Assembly: GCA_007258455.2 (NCBI GenBank)
Contig: VDFB02000001.1
Location: 16,064,322 to 16,128,321, forward strand
Source of the DNA: Sequoia sempervirens
Taxonomy: Eukaryota; Streptophyta; Pinopsida; Cupressales; Cupressaceae
Direction: 5' to 3'
DNA length: 64,000 bases
The notes under the pieces are model-generated. The model was not told the origin of the DNA and searched no databases. It was given only the letters and a program-made list of their open reading frames with translations. Position numbers and translations under genes: made by a program. The stretch's first letter is position 1; every line of letters starts with the position of its first letter. Below, in pieces: positions 23,501 through 35,577 of this stretch.

Positions 23501-24170
23501 TCTTCAACAATTAAATTGTTTATATTTCATTATATATAAATTTCACAACATAATAGTTAACACAATTTTAGTGATAATACAAGATTCCTTCAAGTGATAG
23601 TATAAAAGAATTCCTTCTTTTGATGACATTAATATTAATGCTCATGCAGATGGGATCCACTATAGAAACCTTAATATTTTGCTACAAAAAAATTTTAATG
23701 CCTCTAGAAGGGGGCGCGTGACAGGTAACCAAAGTCAAACTTGGTTGGAGGAAAGATTTATATGCTCCATTCCTTTAAAATTTTGTAAGGGAGGGTACAC
23801 GACTAGACATCATGAAGTGTTTTCGATCGAGTTTCCTGAATTCATAGTCATACAACATGAAAACAGTGTGCACCGAAATATAGGCTCCGTGTAAATGATT
23901 TTATTCTCCATGACTTATGATAACTACATTATTATTTAAATGAGTGGCTACATTTGATTTTGTTTTCAAATAGAAATCAGGTCCTTGCCATATTTATAGG
24001 TAGGGTATACAATTATAATAGTGGAGTCATCACTTATACGACCCAACACAGATGTGAAAAGGCCGCAACTTGAGCAGTAGTTGGTATGTATATAATCTTG
24101 TTAACTCAATATACTACCAAACACGAGGAGGGGTAAAGTTAGTAAATGCATTTGGATATAGACGTAATAT
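20514..24170. other. No recognisable gene in 3.6 kb
   Basis: AT-rich sequence with scattered short openings (for example 22190-22399 and 23679-23894 on plus) that match no family I know. I see no transposon termini. Confidence 0.45.
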
Positions 24171-24179
24171 TTTAGAATA

Positions 24180-25050
24180 CTGTGCTGTCAGAGTTGATTG
24201 GATCGAACTGGTCAGCAAGATGAGGGAGTGAACCTGACGAGTTAAGGATCGCCATCAAGCTAGCAGGTACTATAATCCACTGAGGAGGCACTGAACAATA
24301 CGGTAAGGGCATCTACTGCAGTCAAGTGGATGTTTGTGATATTTGTTGAATGAGGGAAGCCGTCCAAAGTTACACTGTCAGTATCTTGGATATAATTTCA
24401 TTTTAACAAACATACTCTAAGACCCTTGTCGAAAGCTTATTCCCTGGCTGCAGTCTGCCAACAGGAGAAGTGAAAGGGTATACCCGCAAGGAGGAGAGGG
24501 AAGGGAACAGCTACCAATAGCAGTGAGGGAAGTGACAAGAAACTGACAAAGGCATAACCCAAGGAATGACATAAAACAGAGAATAGCTGAGCATTGCTTA
24601 CTCATCTTCCAATGGATGCAAGATAACCATTGATATGCTATCACAGATCGCCTTGATCAATCACACTTATTATTATTGCATTCAACGCAACTGAAGAACG
24701 ATAACTTATAATGGTTGGACGATTATTGTGAGAAGCGGTGAGGGGATTCACAAAACTAAAAGTTTATGACAGTTCAGAAGTGGATTGTCAGAGTGATGGT
24801 TGATAACTCAATCTTCATCAATCGAGTCTACGTACTTCTCTGTCCAAGGAGATTTCAGTAGTTTTCAGTTTTATCGATGCCATAAATGCTACACAAGTTT
24901 TCACTTCATACACTTAGTCTATCCGAGAAAATAAAGACTTTGATGCAAGGTTGCAGGCTTTCTAGCAGGATGAAGTCTTGTCGCCTCTTTGTGGTGGATC
25001 GCAGCCTTCACAGAGACCCACCTCAATGTAGAGTATTTGCTGTGAATAGG
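24180..25050 (-). other. Higher-GC island, possible decayed gene 5' region (unassigned)
   Basis: Base composition is visibly more balanced here than in the flanks. On the minus strand a 75-codon opening (24644-24417) contains a hydrophobic, signal-peptide-like segment, MSKQCSAILCFMSFLGLCLC, followed by a cysteine-containing tail. A second minus-strand stretch (about 24385-24280) reads open but soon meets a stop. This could be the secretory exon of a receptor or small secreted protein. I do not recognise a family, splice sites are ambiguous, and a T-rich run at 25051-25080 bounds it. Treat as a hint only. Confidence 0.2.
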
Positions 25051-26540
25051 TTTGTTTTTTTTTTTTTTCTTTTTTTCTTTTGAAGAGAACGTGCAAACTT
25101 TTCTGTTAACATATAGGTCTGAACAAATTAGTTCTTCAATTTAATTTAGATTTTTTATTTTTAAGTCCCTTGCAACACAGAGCACTTGCTGTCCAAGTAT
25201 CCAGACAGAATGATTAAAATAGTTTGCACAATTTCTTGTATTTTTCTTTTATTTATTATTATTGTTATTTATTTTTATAACTTCTACATTTGTTTTTAAC
25301 ATGGCTTACACGAAGGTATTCACGTAAAGATATTTATTGCTCATATATCTATCTTGTTTCCAAACTGTCCAGATTAGCAAAAAAAAGAATTCATTGAGGA
25401 TATCTGTGTAGATTTAGCAGAAACTATGTATATTCTGAATAAGATAACCAAGAATTCATTCAAATCTCATTTCCCTACTTTTTCTTCTATTTTATTTATT
25501 ATCTCCTTCTAAAGGAATAACACTTGTTCATAGCAAGATAAAGGTATATAACACCATGATTAAAAATGAAATAATCCATTTCATTGTCTTATTATATTTT
25601 ATTTTATTTTGGGTTTTCCTTCTACGCATTCTATAATCATTAAAACTGAAACAGAGGGTATTTCCATACTACTACAATGATGCAGCATATAACCATTCTA
25701 CGATATAAGAAAGTTTTATAGTGATTACTTAATGGGTTTTGCAGAGAGTACTTTGCTACATTTCACAAGGTATAGATGTCTTCTTTATTACAACATATTA
25801 TAAGACTTTTGAGGCTACGATGAATATTCAAAAAAACACAGTGGGTAATGGATAAAGTAATAGAGTTTTATCTTTCCCCATCTTTCCATGTCACAACATT
25901 CACTAACATTTTATTTTGCAACTAATTTTTAAGAAATATAATGAATGGAATACAACTAAATAAAACTTGCTCTATCTCGTAATTACTTTTATTGTCTTAA
26001 CAAGAAGTAAAATAAATTTCTTTTTCTTTTTTTTTTATAAACACACGATGCTACATCTATATTTGTGCAATAATGGTTTTACATGTTAATGAGAGAAAAT
26101 TTTCTCTTTATTTATTTATTTTTATTTTTTTTGTTTTTCTTCTCCTCTCATAATACACTTGTCCTTAATATCACAACAATATTTATGAATAAAACACAAA
26201 ATAATGAAACTTGCTCTTTTCCATATTTGTTTATTCATTCAACAATTTACTAACTTTTCATTTTACAATAAGACTTGATAATAAAATGAGTACAATGTCA
26301 AAATACTACAAGCTTGCTCTCCACCCTACCATAATGGCGTCATGGAGCCTCATGGGCTCTAGCCATACCCCCGAGCAAGAAATAACAACTACCATTGATC
26401 TAGGTAGGAAGTGAAAGAGAATAGCTTAACTACAAATTTACCCATACATAAAATTGGACATCCCCCTTGATTTGAAATCCTTAACAAAATATCACAACAC
26501 AAATTTCCTACTCAAACAAATTGGTAAAAATGAGAAGAAT
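25051..26540. other. No gene seen; T-rich tracts
   Basis: Starts with a poly(T) run at 25051-25080 and continues with several T-rich low-complexity runs (26020-26040, 26105-26140). No coding relic is recognised. Confidence 0.5.
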
Positions 26541-26544
26541 CACT

Positions 26545-27310
26545 TATGTCCACCATGTTGCATTTTGAACTCCTCTTTTACATGTGAGAGCTCCTTGCTT
26601 CTTTTCCAATTTTCTTCTCTTCTTCTTTCCCAAACTTCAAATTCTCCAAAAGAGTTCTCCAGAGGAGAAGTGGGTAACAAACATTTCCTCTTTTCCATCC
26701 AAGTATATAGGCATTCAACTTGAATTCACTTGAATGAGAGAGAGACACTTGCCACTCTCTCATTTGAGCTTTCAACACACATCCCCACAAATTCTCACAC
26801 ATGTGTGAGACTTTTGGGGAGATGGGGAATGTACTATGACACTCTACCCAACATCCCTTACAAGGTGGCTTCACACATGTGAAAGCCTTGATGCTCTTCC
26901 CAAGTTCATTAATGAACTTTGGGGAGTGGTGGGAGAGTGACAAGTCACTTCTCCCAACTCCCAAGGACTCAAATTCGTCACACTTTTTCAAGTGGACTTT
27001 TGAAGGGTCATATCATGTCCTAAGGACAAATTCACATGTCCAAAAGATCCCCCTTCCATAGGTATAGGCCTTAGGGGTCTACTTTTGCACTAATATCAAA
27101 CAAATTGACCATGCAACACCCTAAAAAGACAACTTTAAAGGCCAATTCGAAATTCAAGACCTAACTAAGGATTAGGAAACCCTAATAGATCTTACACTCT
27201 TAACCACATGAGTATAATCAATAAGGATCCAAAAAGTACCTACATTAAGCCACCAATCATTAAAACCCTCCACTCAATTACAACTTAGACAAAACCCTAA
27301 TTATATTTAC
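26545..27310 (-). mobile_element. Palindrome-rich LTR-like unit on the minus strand
   Basis: Read on the minus strand it has the layout of the units at 17164 and 53090: a run of short palindromes (27027-26794), then a promoter-like CTATATACTTGG (about 26710), then a purine-rich leader. The palindrome words differ from those of the other copies, so this is a different or strongly diverged family. The short frames on either strand are not gene-like. Confidence 0.45.
26794..27027. repeat. Cluster of short palindromes
   Basis: Perfect or near-perfect inverted repeats follow one another: CTCACACATGTGTGAG (26794-26809), TTCACA-CA-TGTGAA (26870-26883), AAGTTCATTAATGAACTT (26902-26919), AGTGA-CAAG-TCACT (26936-26949), GTCCTAAGGAC (27017-27027). 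Several extend into imperfect longer stems, such as CCCAAGTTCATT / AATGAACTTTGGG. Confidence 0.85.
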
Positions 27311-29180
27311 ATCCCTTGACATTACTCTCATATGTATTTTCCCAAATACATGTTAGGTTAGAAATATAATAAACACCTGTTCAAACTATCCATAAGATCA
27401 AATCCAATAGTTAGTAACCATAATACACATATATTCATTTCATTTCCCTATAAGAGATGGAAACTTGAGCATGCATGAAATAATAATGGAAAACTGAACC
27501 TTCGTTAAATACTTTATTTACACTACTAAGTTTATTCATGGACACTTTTTTAATAAAATTCATCATGCAAATTGATATCTAATTTATATAATTTTTCCTC
27601 AAATTATCCTACCTTAGGTATACCCCCTCATTTATTAGAGTCATCCTTTAAATTTACCTTGATGGTGCTTGGCTAGTGATACTTCTGGAAACTTCTTGCT
27701 GATCTTCCAAAAGTCCCGTTTGTTCCTGTCTATTATTACTTCTCAAGAAACATGAAACTTATTAGTGAGATTCAAAACAATGTTAGGTACACAAAATTTC
27801 TTAGCTCATATCGATCTAAGTGTATTCTTCATACGATAATTGTTCAAAAATCTAAATATTATCTGCTCACATTCATTCTTAATAGTTTTCCCATTTTCAT
27901 TTACTTAAGAGAATTTATCACATTAATCATTTAAACTAGTTCATAAGAAAATCAAAATATTAAACATGGGATTGGGTAAATTCATCTATTTATTCACCAA
28001 ACTAGCATAATTGAACGTATTAAGATGTCACATAATTTATAGACGGTGTTGGGCCTCACACTCTTTATTCTTCATCCTTTATGACAGTGATCCTGATGTT
28101 GCATATACTATTCTTGCTTTCCATTACTTCATTGTTGTTACAATCTTGTGCTTTCACTGATATAATGATAATGCTCTTTGACATTGAATGAATCTCATTG
28201 ACTTTGACCCCTTTTCACTCTATTCCATGGTCTTTTACATCTTCTTTGTGCATGATATCGGGTCACATGGCATTCATAACAACTACTATTATCTCCTTCA
28301 TTTTGCTATGATCCTCTGACACTCATATGCTTTGATATAACAGTGATCATTTGTAACTATTTTCCCTCTATATATTGTCTTTCATTCCTATCCCTTGCAT
28401 GCCTTGGACTACCATTATCATGCATTGAAAATTGGAAAATTTTATTCACTGTATTGATAACTCATTGGCACTGTCATTTTTTGTATTCACTATTATCTTA
28501 TGATGATTGTTCTTCATAACTTTAATCCTTAAAATCATTGTTCTGATAAAAACATAATTTTTTCTCTTTTGTTTTTACATTATGATCTCATTGTTTTGAA
28601 CCTTGTGCTTTGTGATTATCACCTATTTGTTACAATCTCTTCAAGGACTGACTCTCTTTCTCTATTGACTACAAGAGACCCCTTTGATCTTATAACCCCA
28701 AGCCTCTTAAAGAAAACTTAGAATCAATTGGCAATAGTGAACAAAAAACCATCATAGCTAATTTTATTTCTTTTCCAAGAGCATTCAATGAAAATATAAT
28801 GGAAAACATGCATCACTCTATGGGGTAGGTTTATTTGATTTGAAAACCTACCTTCAACATCCAAGTCAAAAAATCAGCCTACCAAGTTTGTGTTGAGTCC
28901 TCCTTGAGTCTCAAGTCAAAAATCAACCTGCCAAGACTGTTTTATGTCCAAGTCTTGTATCTCTGATACAACTATGATAAATGTTTGAAAATATTGTACA
29001 CAATTGTATGATACAATGCATAAATTTGTACACTTTCTCATTATATCAAAAACTTCAAACTACAACTCACAAAAATTAGAAATGGGTTATAAAAAAACTT
29101 ATTGTGAAGTACAATTTTCTCCAAATCAAAATTGCATAATCCAATTTACATAATTTTTTGTTTAACTGATTTTTGTGGGG
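27311..29180. other. No gene seen; irregular pyrimidine-rich CATTGTT/CACTG tract at 28060-28640
   Basis: AT-rich sequence. From about 28060 to 28640 it has a distinctive irregular run of TTCATTGTT, CACTG and ATTATC words, resembling in style the tracts at 39180-39990 and 48240-48900. Confidence 0.4.
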
Positions 29181-29189
29181 AAAACACTT

Positions 29190-31211
29190 ATTGTACAAAG
29201 TAAAGAAAGAGTTTATTTCTAGGATTTCAAAGGCATGTTGTTCACAAGGCCAATAAGATCATTATTGACCATAGCAGAAACCACCTGCACTAATAGTGTT
29301 AAGTCAAAAAATATTCCACAAAAAGAAATATATTTTAGATAAACAAAGCTAGTTAGCCTTCTAAAATCTAGATGGTTGAATACAAGGAGGGTAAAACATC
29401 AAACATTAAAATACTTTAAGATGTTGCAAATTCCATGTAATTAGTCTAGAAGCTGCAAATATTTATAGGAACAATTCATTTTTCTTAAATATTCATCACG
29501 ATTTTTCTCCCAAAGAACTCCTGATAGCAATGAGAAGTGCATCCGCCCATCTTGTTTGTTGACAGCACAGCGACCTTCCTTTATAAATCAACAATTTCAA
29601 CAACCAAAGAACTTTGAAATGGCTTCTAATGATTCCTTTCTATGCATTCAGCTCAAATATTTAGTAGCTTCCATAAGGTAACTTCTTCCATTGCTTAGGC
29701 ATCCTTCCTAACAAAATCTGGCTGAAAGGAAGTATAAATCTTCTTTCTCGTATCATGAAAATTATCAAAAACTCCTCACATCAGTTCTCTGTGGGATGTA
29801 GCATACGTCCACCTTTGACTAACCCCATGGATCTAATTGTGCCGGTAATTACCTCAAGAGTGATATTGTTGAAGATTATTTCACCTGCCTAGTATCATCA
29901 ATGCTGTATCGGTTTCCCGCAAGCCTGTGACTTCTTATTGATTACACACTTGAAATCCGGCACTGGCAGTAGTTTTGTCCTAGAACTCTCTCTGTCTTCA
30001 AACATACTTTTAGAAATCTCCATGCCCCCTCTTCTTTCTTCTGAAACTAAATCAAATGTAAACCAAAAATGAGAAATAAAGCAATGGCAAAACAGAATGC
30101 AAAATTTATTATTGTCCCATCCAAAAAAAGGACCAAATCCAACCAGAATCCGAGACTTACCACAAAGTCATATGTGAATTAAGATGATTTTTCACTGGAT
30201 TCCATGGTCTTCTGCAGCCAAAAATCATTAAATGATGCACTGCATCATTCCTCAATAATGAGATTGGTATATACCCATGCCAAAAGAAGCAAAAAAGTAT
30301 TCATATATCATCTTGAATGAAATGTACCAAAAGAATAAATTGTAATTTCACTTCAAAAGAGCCAACAACACTCTGTGATGCTATATCGGGCTGAAATGAA
30401 GCAAGCTTTCCTCCAAATACAAAATTGACACCAACTAGTGATCTCTTCAACCACTTAGGAGCTTTCAGGAGTGGACCTAAAAAGGGAAAAAATAAAATAT
30501 AGACATCATGTATTTTCATACAAGATCCCAATTCATTTCAAAGTCAAAATATCTCATCCAGCTCCTTTGACTAAACCGATGGATCTAATTGTGTTGTATC
30601 ATCAAAAGTGACATTGTTGATTATTTCACTACTAATATCATCAATGTTGGCAAATTGAGCTTCCTATAAGTCTTGATTCTCTATTGACTGCACTTGAAAT
30701 CCAAGGTGCTCAAGTAGCTTTGTCCTAGCATTTCCTTCATCTTCAAACATGACTCTTAGGAAATTCCATGTCTCCCTCTCTTCTTCCAAACTAAATCAAT
30801 GCAAAAACAAAAAATTTGCAAGTGAAACAATACAAATGAATGTAAATTGTTATTAATCCCATTCAAAAAGTATCCACAAATAAGTAACTAAGAATCCTAC
30901 GACTTCTTGTCACACAAAGCTCACAATGATGATTTCTCACCATTTTCTATTGCAACTTCAAACTCTATTGAATGAAGCGCCAGACTGTCCTCGATAATGA
31001 GATTGTGTATATATACCTATGAAAATAGTAGAAAAATAAGACCATATATCATCTTAATGGAATGTACCAAAGAATAAATTATACTCTACCTCAGAAGATC
31101 CAACAACACTTTGTGACATTGTACTGGGCCGAAATGAAGCAAGCTTTCCTCCAAATCCAAAACTGACATCAATTGGTCTCTTCAACCACTTAGGAGCTTT
31201 CAAGAGTGGAC
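29190..31211 (-). pseudogene. SEC31: SEC31 (COPII outer-coat protein) partial pseudogene with tandemly duplicated exons
   Basis: SEC31 with SEC13 forms the outer cage of COPII vesicles that leave the endoplasmic reticulum. Minus-strand exons match the segment just after the WD40 propeller. Unit 1: 31211-31090 (GPLLKAPKWLKRP, FGFGGKLASF), 31016 to about 30900 (VYIHNLIIEDS, EFEVAIENGEKSSL, stop, ALCDKKS), 30790 to about 30570 (EERETWNFLRVMFEDEG, ARTKLLEHLGF). Unit 2 repeats all three in more decayed form: 30476-30351, about 30285-30175, about 30045-29820. Two later exons follow once: about 29640-29480 (STNKM, LWEKNRDEYL) with frameshifts, and 29284 to about 29190 (VVSAMVNNDLIGLVNNMPLK). Intron boundaries are largely kept, so this is a genomic copy, not a retrocopy. 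In-frame stops at conserved Arg, Trp and Glu codons and the missing WD40 exons make it non-functional. Confidence 0.9.
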
Positions 31212-31272
31212 CTAAAATGGGAAAAATGAAAAGATAGACATCATGTATTTTCATACAGGATCCCAATTCATT
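29805..31272 (-). repeat. Tandem duplication (about 730-bp unit) inside the SEC31 pseudogene
   Basis: Unit 1 (31272-30541) and unit 2 (30540 to about 29805) each start at the words 'gatcccaattcatt' (read on plus) and carry the same three exons with their introns. Unit 2 is the more degraded, with small insertions such as a changed donor site after its first exon (GTAGAG in unit 1, GTGAAA in unit 2). Confidence 0.85.
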
Positions 31273-31279
31273 GAGAAAA

Positions 31280-34200
31280 TATTATAAGTGAGATTCCCAT
31301 TTCTTAACTAAGTCATGTATGGTTATCACATAAAGCAACACTTACCACCCACTTTATGTTTGAAAGTAATTAAAGCACTATACTTGGGTTATTCATAGAG
31401 AGTCATTAGTCAAGTACTGTAGGCAACAAATCATGGGCATATCAAACCAGTAGAGCATAGATAGCAATAGTGATCATGCATAAATCTCATGAACAAATTT
31501 GCATCAATTAAGGTAGACATATTTCGACAATGAAAAAAATCTAAATGAAATAGACCTACCTTCCTAACACTTTCACTTATGATATGATTTTCATTAACAT
31601 CAAAGGTATATGTAGATTAGGCAGGTACCGTTGGGATCTAAAGGTTCCTTATTGTGTGATTAAACAATATAGACAATTGGGGAAATTTCATTATATGTAA
31701 TGGAATAAGTTGAGGTTGAAGATATTGATTGATGCCAATTCAAACAATGGAGGCTCTTGTTGAAATCTACCTCTACCTTCTCATCATGGCAAGGACAGTG
31801 AGATGTAGTTAAACCATGGAAGTCGTGCATATATTTTGATGAAAAAATGAGCCTGGGCCATCATCACTAGCACAATGAAAAATAACATGCATAGATCATA
31901 CAAAAAAATAAGAGAGAATAAGAATCAATAATGGATAACTGAATAAAGCTTGTTGTCTCCAAGAAGACAAATACCACATATATATGGTGTTCATTACCTA
32001 GCTTGACCAGATCAATGTTAATCCCTTAATTTATAACATTCTTTACAGTATCCCCATGTTACTACAATTCTGCCAAAGAATTATGACAAGATGAATGCTA
32101 GTTCTTCAATAATGTAGATATCATTTCAAGATAGTTGCAAATTTGCAATTGTTGAAAAAACTCTTTGTTAGAGAGACAAATGAATCTCCTAACATTTCCC
32201 ATGATTTAATAGGCTCTGCTACACTTGAAACTACTAATGCATGCATATCTAGTTAGTCGAATTGTCCAAAGTACTTCTGCAGGAACCAACTCAGTTGTTT
32301 TTTGGACAGCATATACATCGCATTCACTAAGCACACCTCCCACACCCTCCTATAACCATAGTTTTCAGGGGATTTCTCATGGTAATTTGGAAGTAAATTT
32401 TGGAGACACTCTTATAAAGAAAGCATGACTTCTTCATAGAGTTGTGTAAACATTTAAAATCCTTATCCCCAAAGCCACTCTACCAAATAGAATAAAATTA
32501 TAGAAAATAAGGATATATTTTCCAATTAAAGAATTACTCCAAAATATTACCTGATGAGCCTCCACCAAACACAGCCTCTCTAGAATCCATTTGACTACAG
32601 GCCTAAAATGGATGCACATCAAAAGAGACAAACCCACATTAATTATAAAGATGTTCCTTATGAACAAAAGGAACACAACTAACTCACCAAGGAAAAAATA
32701 TAGTAGCATCTGGCATGTAATTCTAAGTTAGGTGAACCTAGAGATAAGCTTGTCAAGAAATACTTGCAGCATGCTGAAATACTTGTAGAAGATATATATC
32801 ATGTACTTCTAAGAGATGATTTTGAACACAAACACTTGTGATCCAAAATCAATTATGAGTGTATGGCTATGTTAATTTTTTCCTCTTTGACAATCAGACA
32901 AAATAATTTATACTAAATACAATCAAACAAAAATCAACCATAAATGATAAAGTTTTTAAAACAAGAGTGCTTGAGATAAATGAAAGACTCTTCAATAAAC
33001 CCATGAAGGATAATTGACATGATGACATGACTTTTCAAATTTGATAATCCTTCTGATTCTCTAAATAAAGTACAAATGACTCTTGGCCTTCAACTCACTT
33101 ATATATAATAAATCCTTATGTCACATTTACATTAACTGATTAACACCATATGACTGTTACTGGTATATTTAAATATTTTGTATCACCTCCACTCATTCAT
33201 GACCCACAATGAACATTACATTCTAGAACTCGCCATAATGTTATCTATGGATCAATCCACTTTCAAGGCTCAATCATGTTTTGGCTTTAAGTATCTGGAA
33301 TTTGCAAGATCCACATCAATCTAGATAAACATCTAGACTTATATATTATCACTCGGCTTTCCTCACATTGCCGCAATTCACAAAGACAATATCAAGCATC
33401 TGAAATCAATTCTCTGTTGTTGCTCCTTTTGTTGTTATAGAACTATTCCAATGCAGTAGCTTATTAAAACCTCCCAACTAGCTAATACAAAGTTATGAGT
33501 AGGAATTCAAATGAATCTGTCATTTGCGTTCCATTTGCCAATATCAAAATTATGAAAACAATCTCAAATCCTTAAGAAACAAAGATAGGTCTAATCAATT
33601 ATCAAATGTGGAGTTTTAGCCACTCAACCAATCAACTAATTTAAGATATGTTTTCTGGATGACCATGTCAATGAACCCTCATCAAATAGAGAAGTAAAAA
33701 AATAAGGCTAATATCCAACTAGATTAGATAGAAAAATGATAAAAAAAGGTCACCAAGGATTACCTTGAACAACTCAACATAGGCTTGCAAATTCATTCAA
33801 CATAATTGAACTTCCAGTGTGGTTTGTATCATTAAATTTAAAAATCAAATCAGTCAATCAAAAGGGTAAATCCCTTAAATAATAAAACATCGGATATGAT
33901 CGAGAACTCAAAGCACATACAAACTGATAAAGGATCAACACAATAAGATGAGAAAAAATCTACAATGTCTAAGTCTCATAAATGTTCAAACTTGGTAAGG
34001 TTACCCTACAAAACCCATTTGTTTGCACCAATCTATAGAGCATTCAATCATTTGTCTTTTCCCAAGCTTTCATCCTTATTTTTGATCTAGTTTTACTTCT
34101 TCAAAACCTAATCTCAATCTTTGTTGTTTTCAACAAAATCAAATAAAAACTAAGTTGAAAGTTAAAGCACAATTATAAAAAGTTTGGGTACTCCAATTAT

Positions 34201-35570
34201 CTTACAGAAACAAAGTACCCAGCCTCAGTGTTGTGGTAAACCCAGAACCTTTTGACTTAATTCACACTTAAAGTTATGATTTTTAGATTTTTACAATTCT
34301 TTTTGTGCCTTGAGATTCTAGACTCATAAACCACCTAAGATTGTATCCTAGACATTCCATAAACTTCATTTTTTACCTAGATAGTTTTTCACTCATAATC
34401 CAATAACGTTTTTTGTTAATAGGAACTTTATAAATGTAACCAGTCATGGTGAGAAAATATTTTTTTTTAATTTTAATATTCAATTCATAATTTGTATTTC
34501 TGACTTGATCTTAATTGGTTTGGATTTCCCCACCTCTTAATGTACATGAATTTAAAGATCTCATGTTTGCAATCCTTATCCATCACTCGTCCTAATGTTG
34601 TGTCAAAAGAGTGGCTCAAAACATTAATTAAATCTTCTTCCATAACTATATTGAAACACATCTCAACCTTCATATTTTTTATTTTGATTTTAAGACTCAA
34701 ATATAACTGAAACGACTAAAGACTCAAAGAGAAAACCTTTCACATGAGAACACCTGATCCTCAGATGCAACTCAACCTTCATACATTTTTTTTTTATTTT
34801 AAGACTCAAAAGTAAAATATTACAAAAACAAGTAAACAACTAAAGACTCAAATCTTATTAGCAGGGGCACTTTCAAGTTTTACTTTCATAACACAGCCAA
34901 TGCAAAAGAAAGAAATATAGAAAGCAACTTAAAGAGATATGAAAGTACAAGTTACATGAGTAACGACCATGAAAACAAACCAAAAAAATAGTTGTATTAG
35001 CTGAACTCAAAAACAAATTATATGTCAGAGACGACAAACCTTTAAATGCTATTTATCTCTAGTGGTTTACATAACTTTTCTATATTTATAAGTCAGACAA
35101 CTTGTAAAATGTATAATTTTTGGCATGGGAATGAAATTGGATTGTTGTTGACGTTTGTTATTCTCATGGATAGGTATTGAAACACTTGCATGGGTGATAA
35201 ATCTTGTTTGGATAGGACCTGGAGACTTTTGAAAAGGTGGGAAAGGAATTCAAATTTTGGTGCAATGAATTTGAAGTCAGCGAGGCCCTCTGCAGCGAAT
35301 TCAGAGGTAATTTGAAACCCTCATTGCCGAAAGTAAGTTGTTAGGAAACATAGGCATATTCCATTCTCAGTAGGTAAACTTCAAATAAATGTAAGATAGA
35401 TCTCAGAACAATGACTCATTATATCATCTTCTTTCTATTATGGTTTGTACTAAAAGTGACTACTTTCAACAATGTTTTGGCATCTATGTTTTCAGATTTA
35501 TGTTTTTTTCTTTAAATCAAAAACTAAATTAATACGGGAATGCACAATATTACATATGGGTTAGTGTCAA
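31280..35570. other. No recognisable gene in about 4.3 kb
   Basis: AT-rich sequence upstream of the SEC31 relic on its own strand. I looked for the WD40-domain exons of SEC31 and could not identify any with confidence. A small exon-like, GC-richer patch at about 35210-35310 ends in a plausible donor (CAGAG/GTAATT) but matches nothing I know. Confidence 0.4.
34655..34850. repeat. Tandem duplication of about 110 bp
   Basis: 'ctcaaccttcata', 'attttaagactcaaa' and 'aactaaagactcaaa'-type words recur in the same order in both halves. Confidence 0.65.
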
Positions 35571-35577
35571 AGGTTGA

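Noticed and set aside
28960..28985. CTCTGATACAACTATG, a primer-binding-site-like word on the minus strand
   Set aside because: It mismatches the invariant TGG start (reads TTG on the minus strand) and no LTR end lies beside it.
32300..32320. CACTAAGCACACC as the left terminus of the CACTA element
   Set aside because: Only the first 11 bases resemble the inverse of the right end (one mismatch), there is no matching 3-bp duplication, and no subterminal array follows.
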